Part shown: piece after piece, positions 22,726 to 34,398 of the stretch
Position numbering within the stretch: position 1 is the stretch's first letter
Layout of the letters: every line of letters begins with the position of its first letter
DNA from: Ailanthus altissimus
Lineage: Eukaryota; Streptophyta; Magnoliopsida; Sapindales; Simaroubaceae
Reading direction: 5' to 3'
Length of the DNA stretch: 64,000 nucleotides
Assembly (NCBI GenBank): GCA_946807835.1
Contig: OX327697.1
Span: 511,001 to 575,000 of the forward strand
Notes under the pieces: model-generated
Told to the model about the DNA's origin: nothing
What the model saw: the letters and a program-made list of their open reading frames with translations, nothing else
Database searches by the model: none
Program-made: the position numbers and the translations under genes

Positions 22726-25700
22726 TGTTGGCGGATCTAAGGCACATGTAGGTGTATGCATGTGCAATTATGTCTATTGCCTAACGCAGCGGAAGCCTAT
22801 AAATTAAATACAATAAATAAATATATTAATCACATTAATATATTAAAAAGGTTAGAGAACTCACCATAACATGTAACGTTATATACGTATTTCTTCGGAG
22901 TCCGCATAGAGACAAACTCGTGTACAGTTCAAGTCACCAACTCGGTAGGCTTGGTGAGCTAGAACACCAACCCTATATTCAGTCCGGGATTAACTCTTAA
23001 TCCCCAAAATGACCAGGTGTGTGTTTATATCCTTTTCTCCAAAATGATAAGAAATTGAGAGTTTGAAGCAATTCACAATTGCTCCAAATGGAAGCATAGG
23101 AAAAATGAAACAATTTCATTTTCCCTCTTTTTTTTTCTTCCTCTTTCTCTTCTCCTTCTCCATTTCTCTTTCTTTTCTTTTTCGACCGAATGGTCAAATT
23201 GCACACCTCTCATCACTCTCTTTCTTTTCCTTATATATATATAATATATAATATAAAATAAATATAATAATATATTATATAATATAAAAGAAAGATATTT
23301 GATTATTTAAAAATTAAATAATCAAAATAAGAAATGACCATTTTATCCCTCATGAATAGTTACCAAGTTCACCCCCTAGTAGGTCCCACCAAATCACACA
23401 TTTGGGTAAACTCAATTGAGGGTCCACAATATGCTACGTGTCATAATACAATTAATAAATAGTAATTATTAACTAATTATTATATTTAACACTTAAATAC
23501 AATACGCACGCATTCCTGTGGTATTGTTGGATTAAACAATTTAATCTGGCATGCTGCCCTAGTGCACAACAAGTACACTCCATATCGCCGGACACTCTAG
23601 GTGCTACGTTTGATTCGTTAAATGGAACTATTCCATGAGTCTGTGAGCAATGCCCCACGCACACGTCATGAATATACAAATCAGCGCATTGAACCATACA
23701 AACTGAGGTTACAACGCATTCGTATAGTCTTTCCGTCATGATATCCTGGATGTGTGGAGATATAGATTATCACCGTCAAATCCCCTTGTGCTTATCCATA
23801 TCATATCTCCAAATTTGTATCTCACTGAACAATATGCGCAAACTCCTTTGCCACATTGTTCCACCCTAGGGAAACTCTTTCCTGGGATGATTGCTTGTGG
23901 CCACAAGACTTCCTGAGATACAGTCTCGAAGCATCTGGATATCTTACTCTATATGGGAGCTAACGGATCTCATATCTGTATGCACCGGACTCTATAAGCA
24001 TCAGACCATACCCAGTGACACCCAGCGATCACACCATAAAAGGTATGTCACATGCGTGGAACCAAAGTATGGCGGATCACTTACAAACCCACCGTGGCAT
24101 TCAAATCAAAGGACTACGTATACTACTCAACTCAAGAAGACCCTCCGTTGATAGCTTACATTGAGTGTCTATCGGAGGTCCTCGTGAGTCTGTCTCATAT
24201 CCAGTTCTAACTGGATACCCATATGTCAATACAAGCTCCAAGTTCACAGTCGGCTAGGAACGACTATCTATATCCTATAGGTACGACATATGCTGATCTA
24301 TATTATAAAGGTATCCACCGACAGACCTGCATCGGCAGAAATAGATCAGGGATAATTATTCGAGAACATACTTGCACAATATGCATTTTCTGGCACCCGA
24401 TTGCAACTATACAATTACTAGTATATTCTCAAGTCTATGTCCCATTACAGACAAGGCTCCAACTCTTGGATCTGCTGAGTATTTTTGTTGGCGCAGCAGG
24501 ATCTAGGCACATGAGTGTATGCATGTGCAATTGTATCTATTGCCTAACGCAGCAAAAATATAAATTTTGCAATAAACACAATAAATAAATATATTAATCA
24601 CATTAATATATTAATAAGATTAGAGAACTCACCAAACGTGTAACATTATACACGTATTTTTCTTAGAGTCCGTATGGAGACCAACTCGCGTGCAGTTCTA
24701 GTCACCAACTCGGTGGGCTTGGTGAGCTAGAACAGCAACTCCATATTCAGCCTTGAATTAACTCTTAATCCCCAAAATGGCCGGGAGTGAATTTACATCA
24801 TTTTCTCCAAAAGGATAAGAAATGGAGAACTTAGAGCAATTCATAATTACTCCAATTAGAAGTAGAGGGAAAAATGAAACAATTTCATTTTTCCTCTCTT
24901 TCCTTTTTTTTCTTTTTTTTTTCTTTCTTTTCTTTTTCTTTTCCTTTCCTTTCTCTCCATTTCTTTCTTTCTCTCTCGGCCAAATTCGGCCTTCTCAATT
25001 CTTACTTCTCTTTCTTTCTTTTGCTTCTTTATATATATATATATATAAATATAATATAATATAAAATATAATATATAATATATATATAAGGGGGAGAGAG
25101 AGAAAAAATGATTATTTAATAATTAAATAATCAGAGTTGACCATTTTGCTCCTCATAAATAGTTACTAAGTTTACCCTCTAGTGGGTCTCACCAAATTCC
25201 ACACTTTGATAAACTCAACTGAGGGTCCACAATACGCTACGTGTCCTAATACAATTAGTAAATAACATTTATTAACTAATTGTTGTATTTAACACTTAAA
25301 TACAGACACGCATGTATTTCCGTAGAATCGCTGAATATTGCTGGATTAAACAATTTAATCTGGCATGTTGCCCCAGTGCACAACGAGTATACTCCATATC
25401 ACGGGACTCCCTAGGTTCTATGCCCGATTCGTCAAATGGAACTATTCCATGAGTTCGTGAGCAATGCCCCACGCACACGTCACGGATATACAAATCAGCA
25501 CGTTGAACCATACAAGCTGAGGTTACAACGCATACGTATAGTCCTTCCGTCATGATATCCAGGATGTGCGAGGATATAAATTATCACCGTCAAATCCCCA
25601 TGTGCTCATTCATTTCCTATCTCCAGACTTGTATCTCAATGAACAATATGCGCAAAAGCCTTTGCCATATTGTTCGACCTTGTCGGAACTCTTTCTGAGA

Positions 25701-26749
25701 TACAGTCTCGAAGCATCTGAATATCAAACTCCATATAGGAGCTGACGGATCCCATATCTGTACGTACCGAACTCCATAAGCATCGGACCATACCTAGCGA
25801 CACCCATCGGTCACACCATGAAAGATCTGTGACATGTGTGGAACCAAAGTATGGTGGATCACTTACAAGCCCACCGTGGCACTCAGGTCAAAAGACCACG
25901 TATACTACTCAACTCGAGAGGACCCTCCGTTGATGGCTTACATTAAATGTTTATCGGAGGCCCTCTTGAGTCTGTCCGATATCCAGTCTTAACTGGATAC
26001 CAATATGTCAATACGAGCTCCAAGCTCATGGTCGGTCAGGAATGACCATCTATACCCGACAGATACGACATATGCTGATCTATATATAAAGGCATCCACC
26101 GATAGACCCGCATCGGTAGAAATAGATCAGGGACTATTATTCGAGAACATACTTGCACAACATGCATTTCCTAGCACCCGATTGCAACTATGCAGTTATT
26201 AGTATATTCCCAAGTCTATATCCCATTACAGACAAGACTCCAACTCTTGGATCTGCTGAGTATTATAACTAGTTAACACTTAACTGTACTAACATTTGAC
26301 AATTATATGTCTCAGCATGGCAAACTATGAGCCTTTATCTAAACCCTTTAGATCTGATCCGAACTCATTTAGATCTACAATGTCTGTAATGTTACATGCA
26401 TAATACCATATAATTTGGTATTAGCGATTTAATGAGAATGTACACTTGTATAAATACACAAGTATATGTACATTCAGAGATGGCATGTAAGCACCAATGC
26501 TAACAATTATAACCAACTAACACTTAACTGTGCTAATATTTAACATTTAATCTCTCAGCATGGTTAACTATGAGCTCTTATCTAAACTCATTTAAATTTG
26601 ATCCGAACTCCTTCAGATCTACAATGTCTACAACATTACATGCATAATACCATATAAATAGGTATTAGTGATTTAATGGGAACGTACACTTATATAAATA
26701 CACAAGTATATGTACATTCAGGGATGGCACAAAAGCATCAATCCTAACA
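22726..26749 (-). repeat. Solo LTR A in hAT (itself split by solo LTR B)
   Basis: The ends are TGTTGGCGG (left) and TCCTAACA (right), with perfect duplications AATAG at 22,721-22,725 and 26,750-26,754. It is interrupted by LTR B at 24,486-26,505; without it the LTR is about 2.0 kb. Minus-strand orientation is inferred because the complement has a TATATATATAAGG box with a GA-rich leader, and CTTCCGCTGCG near its 3' end as in several plant copia LTRs. No coding frames are credible; a T/C-rich tract lies near 23,110-23,180. Confidence 0.8.
24486..26505 (-). repeat. Solo LTR B, same family, nested in LTR A
   Basis: A 2,020-bp copy of the same LTR family as A, starting TGTTGGCGCAG and ending AATGCTAACA. 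The flanking duplications are ATTTT (24,481-24,485) and ATTAT (26,506-26,510), one mismatch. The host LTR resumes exactly after it: GCTGAG/TATTATAACC is contiguous in B itself (about 26,258-26,270) but split in A. B therefore inserted into an existing A and later lost its internal region. Confidence 0.85.
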
Positions 26750-27988
26750 AATAGATCTCGATCTATAATAGATAACACAGGATAAAACTTTTTATTTGAT
26801 TTTTAACATGATAAAATATCAAATTCTATTTATTGTTGTAAACTCAACATAGAAGTGTAATTAATATCTATATATTTTTTAACTCATAAGCAACAAAAAT
26901 ACCGAAACTAGAACATACATTTTTGTTTTTCATTTTCAACAAAATAGTCCAAACAACATGATTATAAACAAGTCGATCATGTATTTCTTCTGTAATTACA
27001 GTTAATCCAAATTTATTCTCACAAAAAATAATATTTGTGTGATAAAATTATAAATTTCGTCAAAATTATAATATAGTATAGAGTTTAAATTTTTTGAGAT
27101 TCTAGAAATTAAAATTCTTATATTAGACTAACTAATTCTGAGATCCATCACGGCTACATAAATAAATAATTTAAGAATTTCCTCCAATATTTTTAAAATT
27201 TAATCTCTATAACAGTGTTAATATCATAAAACATAGAATTATCTCTATATTAACAAAAATATCACTAATATTATATATCTGAATAAAAGAAATAAAAGAT
27301 GAAGGTTCATGCACACATGAACATGCTAATGCGACATTATTAAATACTTTCAAAAAATACATATAGTAAAATGTAATTTCTAAATCATCATTACCTAGGA
27401 AAGATTCTTTCATTTTATCATTATAATAATATTTAATATAATTATTAAAACCTACACAAAATTTCACCATCATATATGTGGCATTCCAACAAGTTTTTAC
27501 ATCAAGTTTGAATCTTTTATAATCTAATTTAAAATTACTTAATATTATTTTAAATTCTTGTCGTCTAATAGATGATGAAGCACTAATTTTATTGCAGCTC
27601 TAATTTTTTTCAATTTAAGAATTAATTTTATTCAATCCATCTTGAACAATTAAGTTAAGAATATGACAAAAATATATTAAATTAAAAAAATTTGAACTAG
27701 ACATAGGTGTTAATTGAATTAAAAATAAATCTATAGCAACAATATTTGCTCTTGCATTATAAAAAATAATACTAATAAATTTCTCAACAATATAAAATTT
27801 CTCAAAAATATTTTATTAAAGCACTAAAAATAACATGCACTATGTCTGGATGTTCCAATTCATAAAAACAATAATTTTTTTTTGTAAAAACCATGCATTA
27901 TCAATATAATGCAGTGTAATAAAAATATACCCTAAATCATTGGCATTCGTCTAACAATCAGAAGTAACAGCAAACACTCATTGATATT

Positions 27989-30735
27989 TGTGAGTGATTT
28001 TAAACCTAGAGTATATACATGTGGGTTTGTATCTATCATTTAAATATAATATATATATCATATACATACATGCGCAACGGATGAGCGGAATATAAATTTT
28101 ATAATGATAAACACAAATAAATTTTACATGTTATCTCATAAATATAAAATACTTCAAGATTGAGAAATAGTACTTTATCAAGCCTTTAGTATTTGGTCGA
28201 ACCAGAGTACCCACCTTTGAAGCAACCTATTCACAATTCTTGTTCCTCAACACAGTGAGTTTGAGAAAGCTAAAATAGCAGAGCAAAAGATTCAGCTCTC
28301 GAATCCTTGTTTCTACCTTGTAGTATGGGTAACAAAAAAAATGGAAGAGAAAAAATAGAAGAGTTGTGTTTTTGTGCTCTCAACACTTAAGAGAATTTTC
28401 TAACACTTAGCAAAATTCACTTCTCTCAACCTCTTACACGAATTTTTGATGATTAATTGAGCAACTAATTGCTCTTTTATTTGTTTATTACTTTCTTTCA
28501 TTTTCTCACTTAATGGCATCCATTATATTTACCATTAGTGTTTTGTTTATTATTATTTTTAATTTTCTCACCTAATGGCATTCATTATATTTTCCATTAG
28601 GTTTTGTTTATTATTATTTACAATAAACTAAATAAAAATAAAATAAAATAGAAAATTATTTAAATGTACTTGGCTTTAATCTAGGTCAAATGAGAAAACA
28701 CTTTCTCATTATTAAGAAACATTTTAAGACCTACCATTAACAAATGCCACCCATTTATACTTATCATTTTATTTAATAAATATTAAACAAATAATTTAAT
28801 CATATTAAATCATGGTAGAAACACATGTCAATTTAAATAAAAAAAATTAATTATTTGATTTCAATTTAAATAATAATATCATATATTATTATTATTATTT
28901 TATTCAATAAACATTTTAATGAATAAAATAATAGTATTATTTGTCCAACAAATAAGGTCATTTTGGTAATTTTTAAATCAAACAATAATTAGCCTATATG
29001 TGCCATGCGTCAACATCTCATTGGTCAATAATTAATTATTAATTAATTAATATACTTAACTCTTAAGTCTTGACACGTGCACGATCGGAGGGAAATCGAA
29101 GTAAATGTTTGGTCTGCTAGAATTTTCTAGATCGAACTATTCAATCCGGTACACTGCCCCAGTGCATAATGAGTACACTTCATATTGCGGAACTCTCTAG
29201 GTCCACTCCCGATTTGTCAAACAAAATTATTCTGTGAGTCCAAGATCGATGCCCCACGCACACATCACAAATATTACAAATCAATGCAGTAGACTATACA
29301 AGTTGAGGTCATAATGTATACGTATAATCCTTCCGCCAATCATATCCTGGAAGAGTAGGGATAGAGATTACTACTGTTAAATTCCTATGTGCTTATCCGT
29401 GAACTTATCTCCAGACACGTATCTTAATAAACAATATATGCAAACATTTTTGTAATATTGTTTAACTCTGTGGGAAACTCTTTCTTGGGTTTATTGCTTA
29501 TGGCCGTAAGATTTTCTAAGATACAATCTCTGAGCATCTGGATAGATAACTCATTCATGTGAGTTGACGAATTTTATATTTGTACACATCGAACTCCATA
29601 AGCATCGGACCATACCCAGTGACACCCAAAGATCACACTATGAAAGGTCTGTGATATATGCAGAACCAAAGTATGATGGATCACTTACAAGTTCATCGTG
29701 GTACTCAGGTCAAAGGATCACGTATACTACTCAACTCGAGAGAACCTTCCATTGACGGCTTCATGGGATGTCTATTGGGGTCTTCGTTGAGTCTGTTCAG
29801 TATTCAGTCCTTACTGAACACCTGTATGTTATATGAACTTTCAGTCAACCCATGGTCAGCTAAGAACAACCATCTAGACTATCTAGGTATAGTATACACT
29901 AATCTATGTATACTATAGACCATTTATGGCCATAAGATTTTTTAAGATGCAATCTCTGAGCATCTGGATAGATAACTCATCCATATGAGCTGACGAATTT
30001 TATATTTGTACACATCGGACTCTATAAGCATCGGACAATACCCAGTGACACCCAGTGATCACACTATGAAATATCTGTGATATATGCAGAATCAAAGTAT
30101 GATGGATCACTTACAAGTTCATCGTGGTACTCAGGTCAAAGGATCACGTATACTACTCAACTCGAGAGGACCTTCCATTGACGGCTTCATGAGATATCTA
30201 TTGGGGTCCTCATTGAGTCTATTCAGTATTCAGTCCTTACTGAACACCTGTATATTATATGAACTTTCAGTCAACCCATGGTCAGTTAAGAACAACCATC
30301 TAGACCATCTAAGTATAGTACACACTAGTCTATGTAAAAGGATTCCACCATCAGACTTGCATTGGTGAATTAAGACCAGAAACATATAATTTGAAAATAG
30401 ACTACATAATAACATTTCTTAACACCTATTGCAACTCTTGTAACTATGTTATTAATAATGTATTCTCAGGTCTTTGTACCGTCACAGACAAGATTCTAAC
30501 TCTTAGACTTCACTGATCAATATAACATGCTAACTCTTTAGCATTTATCATTTTTAGTGATGCTAACTCTTGGCATTGATCTAAACTTCTTCAGACTAAA
30601 TCTGAACTCCTTCAGATCATATAATGTCTGTAGAGTCACAAGCATTGAACCATCTAACATATAATATAATGTATAAATATTATAAAATAAAATATTATAC
30701 AATAATAGGATGGCACGTGAGCACAAATCCCAACA
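27989..30735 (-). repeat. Solo LTR C in hAT transposase, with internal duplication
   Basis: A third, more diverged member of the A/B family. It shares the TGGATA..., GGACCATACCCAGTGACACCCA and TATACTACTCAACTCGAGAG-type blocks, and ends AATCCCAACA. The left end is decayed (TGTGAGTGATT). Flanking 5-mers are ATATT (27,984-27,988) and AAATT (30,736-30,740), one mismatch. At 2,747 bp it is longer than A or B, partly from an internal tandem duplication. It lies between the zinc-finger and catalytic parts of the hAT transposase. Confidence 0.75.
29501..30345. repeat. 436-bp tandem duplication within LTR C
   Basis: Unit 1 starts at 29,501 (TGGCCGTAAGATTTTCTAAG) and unit 2 at 29,937 (TGGCCATAAGATTTTTTAAG). 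The two run in parallel through GAGCATCTGGATAGATAACT, the GGACCATACCCAGTGAC-type block and the TATACTACTCAACTCGAGAG block, ending near 30,345. LTRs A and B have a single copy. Confidence 0.8.
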
Positions 30736-31757
30736 AAATTAAGAAATTTTATCTACTAGTTTTTGTTTACTATCTAAAAATATGGTCAAAATATTATTAT
30801 TAACAGTATTTTGAGGAACATGATCCCAGTTAAGTTGAACGTACTTTTTTATAAATTTCTCAAACCTTTCGTCTTTGGTGAATAAGAGAAGTTGTTTACC
30901 TGATGTAATATATTTAGTTAATCCAATATGTATGTGCTGTTGATTATATTGAAATCCAAACAGACTTTCTCCAAGAACACTTTAGCCAAGTAAAGTTTGA
31001 ATTACCTCCTTTAGATTGTATTCCTTATAACATAATTTGGTATGTCAATTCAAATACCCGGTATCGTGAGTCACTTTGGCATTTAAAGCATTATCACAAA
31101 ATATATAGATTTTTTAAAATTTTTTTTTTCAGAAGTTACACTTGTACGATTCTCCAATGTGAAATACTTTCAAATTTTTTATGTTCGCCCTCTTTTTAAT
31201 TTTCTAATACTTTCAACATTTTCAATTGTGGAAGCAAATTGACTACTTGAAATTTTATTAATAAGGTTGGAAAATCTTCAAAATTATTTAAAGCATTGAG
31301 ATTGAAACTTGTGATTATACGGATAATAAAAATGTAACTGGATAAATGAAACTTAAAAAATAAATAAATAATTTAAGAGAATATAATTTTTAAAGAGAGT
31401 TAAAATAATTTGAGTTGAGTTGAGAGAAGATTAAGAGAGTGTAAAGAGGAGAGAAGAGATTGAGTGTGAGAAAAAGACACCCCCTTCTTAATTGTTGATC
31501 AATGGTTATTTCAACTGTTGATTTGTGACCGTTGATCAAGAGTCTTAAAAAAAATTTAATAAAATTTTTTGACTATTGTTGCATACAGCAACCTTTTATA
31601 ATTTTTTAAATTTTTAAAAAAAAATGAAAAAAAAAAAGGTCTATGGGTCATATATGCCAATTGATCGTACTGGGCCATGGCCTAAGTTTTCATGCCTGAG
31701 CCAACACGATCGGAAAGGACTTGGGTCTAATTTTTGTGGGCCATGCTAGCCCTGTAC

Positions 31758-31776
31758 GACCTATTTGCCATCTTTA
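31758..31776 (-). repeat. Right terminal inverted repeat of hAT
   Basis: GACCTATTTGCCATCTTTA, complementary to the left end at 17 of 19 positions, directly before GGTTTTTT. Confidence 0.8.
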
Positions 31777-31780
31777 GGTT

Positions 31781-32325
31781 TTTTGGAATTGATGATTCCA
31801 AATCGAGTATGGAGAATGATTTTGAGTTAGAGACCAATGAGAAGTTGACACGTGGTCTATGACACATTAGACAGGCAAGAAAGGAGCAAAATAAAAAGTC
31901 AGAAGTAAGAAAGGACTCTAAAAGCGTGAAGGGCACTTTCTTATACTTGAGGCCACGACGCCGAACTAAAAAACTCTAGCGTTGTCGTGTAGCCTTGGTG
32001 ATTGAGATCGTTGTAGTGTTGCGAGGCCTATTTTTTTTTGCTTTTTTCTATTTTAAGCCATTTTGATTAGTTTAAATCAATTTTGATCTTCTTAAACACG
32101 TAGACTCTTATTCTAACAAAAATAAAAATTTTAGGAACATTTTGAAGCCCATATAAACGCTTGTAATCTTTTAAAATAATCAAGTATCAGAGAAGAAACT
32201 CTAAAAGAGAGAATAAAGAGTTAGAGAGCACTTGAGTGCTAGGTGCATATATAAAGTGCTATAGGAGCGTTTGAATATTATATGTACAAGAGAATACTAA
32301 TAAATCCTTTGAGAGCTTAGTCTAG
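31781..32325 (+). repeat. 3' LTR of copia element 2, truncated
   Basis: It aligns with 15,675-16,275 (GGAATTGATGATTCC, GAGAATGATTTTGAGTT, GAAGTTGACACGTGG and GAGAAGAAACTCTAAAAGAG). The first bases (originally TGTTGG) lie in the hAT target duplication. It stops matching near 32,325, so the last roughly 190 bp are lost. Confidence 0.8.
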
Positions 32326-33040
32326 TCTTGAAAAATGAAAGAGCATAAGAGATATTGAAATGTTAATGGGCCAAGAATGAGGAAACAGCAGGCAACTTTT
32401 TAAGCTACATATTTTGAACTTTTAATATATTATTAGTAGTAAATTTTACCTTTTGTGCTTGTAAGAGTAACGGTAGAAATTTCAAAATTTTGTGTTAAAT
32501 ATTATTTTAAATAATATATCAAATAAATATAAAGTATAATAAATAATTTTAAATTTATACTATTTTTTACTTGATATATTACCTTTGAATTATGATTTAA
32601 GATCAAATTAAAATTTTTTAGCATTACTCTAAATACCTCGTGAAAAAGTTTTAATTATTACCAATTGCAAGTTGATCAAGGAAGTTAACTGAAGATAAAT
32701 ATTGAGTTGGTCTCAGACAAATTAATGCAAAAAATGATTTCCGTGTTCAAAAAGAAAATTGAAAAAGAAAAAGAAACTGAAGACAATAATATCTCTCGAG
32801 AAGAATCAATATTTCACTAACAATAACAAAGATACAATTCAAATATTAATGTCTGCGATTGACATGGGAGAATTCACTAGACACAACAGAACAAGCCATG
32901 GCTTAACACCTTATGCCCCTACTGATAGCTGCTTGTAGTAACAGATAAAGTTACTAGACAACCATTTACTCTAACAATGAACTTATTTCAGATCAACTTT
33001 GGCTAACACAAAGTTTGGACAGATGGTTCTCTTTTGAACT
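32326..33040. other. Intergenic segment with a MITE, 3' flank of GASA gene
   Basis: AT-rich DNA with one MITE-like element (32,465-32,629), followed by the probable 3' untranslated region of the minus-strand GASA gene. No other feature is seen. Confidence 0.4.
32465..32629. repeat. MITE-like element, copy 2, with TAA duplication
   Basis: The ends are GAGTAACGGTA and TAGCATTACTC (inverted), flanked by TAA at 32,462-32,464 and 32,630-32,632. A 3-bp TWA duplication is typical of PIF/Harbinger (Tourist) MITEs, so that is the tentative class. The internal AT-rich arms match the 1,141-1,298 copy. Confidence 0.6.
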
Positions 33041-34398
33041 TCAAGGGCACTTGGGTTTGCCACCATGGGTTGTCATGTCAGTGTAGCACTTGCCACACCT
33101 CTCCCTGTTGCCATGAGTCCCTGGAGGAACACATTTGCACCTGTCACAGCATGTAATGCAAGCTCTAGCACACACATTCTGCCTTGAATGTTTCTTGCAC
33201 CTCTCTCCACATAGTGGGATGCAATCTGTCCAGACAAGCAAGCACCACAAGTATTGTCAAAAAATGAACAATCAACGACATACAAAAATTTTGAGCTTAT
33301 GTTTATCTTTCTCTGACAGGCTAGAGTGCTTAATACTATTGATTGAGCTCAGCTTTTGAGTCGAGCATAACTTAACATAGTATCATAGACAGTTTCGACA
33401 ATGATGATTTGGGTTCAAATCTCGCTCGAGAATGCATTTGTATTTGTTATTTGCACGTTTTTGTTTGTTTGGTATTAGTATTGCACGTGTGGGGACTATT
33501 AGAATGTTTAAGCTTTTGGGTCAAACGCTAACTCAGCATATAATTTATCTTACCTTGTTTTGTCCTCACAATGGGCATTGGTGGCGGAGCAGCTGGAGAA
33601 GGAACATGGGGAGCAGGAGCTGTTTTGGGAGGGCTCACTGGTGCTGGTGGTGGATTGGTTGTGGGCGGCTTAACTGATGGTGGTGGAGGAATGGTTGGCT
33701 TCAGTGGTGGTAGAGGAATGGTTGGCTTTACTGGAGCCTTAGGAGGAGCTGGTGCTGGTACTGTTACTGGCACCGGTGCTTTGGGGTAAGTATCCTGCAC
33801 CAAATGGCAAAGTATGAAACTTAATCATCTTGTAAACTCAAATACAACTGATCTAGGTAGCTAGTAGCTACTACAAGTACCAAAAGGGAATGCCATTTTC
33901 TAGTAATGATATTCTATAACTAAACGTTAACCAAACTATATCTCCTCGTCAATCAAGTCAAGCATATGAAAGAACTGCAAATTCAATAATAATGTCTCCT
34001 TATTAAAGAATTATGGTGCATGGTAGTAGGATTCCATGAACCTAAAGGTAAAGATAGTTAAGAGAAACCATTTTTATACAATATAAAACATATTCTAAAA
34101 AGAAGGCTCAGTTCTGAGTGCATAAGCTGAACTTCTATTTCATTTGCTACCATATTCGACATCAGCGATCAAACAAGAGTACTGAGATACAAACATTGTC
34201 TACAAAATACCTTTTCCAGCTGATATTCCTCCTCATTGTTAGATGAAACATACAAAAGAACAAAGATCCAGCATATTTAGACATCAAAACAAGGCACAAG
34301 CAAGAGCACCTATATATGTAGATAAGTAGAGATGGCCATACTCTTGCAGTGACAAGAAGAAAATTGGCCAACAGAAGCAGAGCTGTTCTGGAAGCCAT
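33041..34398 (-). CDS. Proline-rich GASA/Snakin protein (GASA14-like)
   Basis: Secreted cysteine-rich peptide of the gibberellin-regulated family. Exons: 34342-34398, 33554-33794, 33041-33225; total 483 nt, 160 residues plus stop, with all phases agreeing. Residues 1-19 are a hydrophobic signal peptide (MASRTALLLLANFLLVTAR). Residues 20-98 form a Pro-rich spacer of PPAP/KPTIPPPP-type repeats. The C-terminal 60 residues carry the 12-cysteine GASA domain, from DCIPLCGERC to GGKPKCP, with the family signatures CxxCC, CVPPGTHGN and CYTDM. The long Pro-rich spacer is characteristic of GASA14-type members, whose Arabidopsis member is linked to growth and ROS control. The 547-bp first intron could hide a further tiny exon. 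Regulation by gibberellin is family knowledge, not seen here. Confidence 0.93.

Larger units (their letters stand above)
22640..31140 (-). pseudogene. hAT transposase relic, interrupted by solo LTRs
   Basis: Read from right to left. A BED-type zinc finger (HTKLCYKEY and the upstream Cys-containing stretch) lies at about 31,000-31,135. A linker follows (GLTKYITSGKQLLLF and FEKFIKKYVQLNWDHVP, about 30,745-30,980), then solo LTR C. The catalytic region resumes at 27,983 with FAVTSDC*TNANDLGYIF, where the expected Trp codon is TAG, and YIDNAWFLQKK. Farther on is FFNLIYFCHILNLIVQDGLN (about 27,600-27,690), the conserved C/HILNLIV segment. FYPVLSIIDRDLL ends at solo LTR A; LTLIVSTAASESTFSIGG-like hATC dimerisation sequence resumes at 22,720-22,670. 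Multiple stops and frameshifts make it dead. The continuation of the hATC motif across LTR A supports the insertion model. Confidence 0.8.
18038..31776 (-). mobile_element. hAT transposon relic carrying five solo LTRs
   Basis: The terminal inverted repeats TAGAGGTGGCAAATAGGTC (left) and TAAAGATGGCAAATAGGTC (right, complement) match at 17 of 19 positions and are of hAT type. They are flanked by 8-bp direct repeats GATTTGTT (18,030-18,037) and GGTTTTTT (31,777-31,784), 6 of 8 matching. Eight bp is the hAT target-duplication length. The insertion hit the first bases of the 3' LTR of copia element 2. Removing three first-level solo LTRs with one duplication each (18,584-22,479, 22,726-26,749, 27,989-30,735) leaves about 3,057 bp, a normal length for an autonomous hAT. 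Transposase remnants lie on the minus strand. Confidence 0.85.
15675..32325 (+). mobile_element. Tork-type copia element 2, internally deleted, split by a hAT element
   Basis: The 5' LTR (15,675-16,469), a degraded primer site, gag remnants and the end of the internal region (to about 18,033) lie left of a hAT transposon (18,038-31,776). The 3' LTR resumes immediately right of it. Most of pol is missing: protease/integrase-like debris near 17,700-17,830 passes directly to the sequence that precedes the polypurine tract (ATGCAAGATG...AAGATTTAATTGGAGT, compare 10,374-10,398 in element 1). The 3' LTR lacks about the last 190 bp, so the outer target duplication cannot be tested. Confidence 0.8.

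Noticed and set aside
24822..25064. Open frame rich in Phe/Ser/Leu
   Set aside because: It is translation of a polypyrimidine tract inside solo LTR B, with no domain and a low-complexity composition.
23473..25553. Two similar minus-strand frames at 23,473-23,739 and 25,296-25,553
   Set aside because: They are the same segment of LTR copies A and B. Their similarity reflects repeat identity, not a conserved protein, and copy C does not keep the frame.
22726..26749. LTR A and LTR B as the two LTRs of one retrotransposon
   Set aside because: There is no internal region between them, and the target duplications show B inside A rather than a 5'/3' pair.
29564..30368. Repeated open frames in LTR C with near-identical translations
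   Set aside because: They come from the 436-bp tandem duplication of non-coding LTR sequence.
33571..33789. Glycine-rich open frame on the plus strand opposite the GASA gene
   Set aside because: It is the complement of the proline-rich GASA exon (CCN codons read as GGN); the minus-strand gene explains the sequence.
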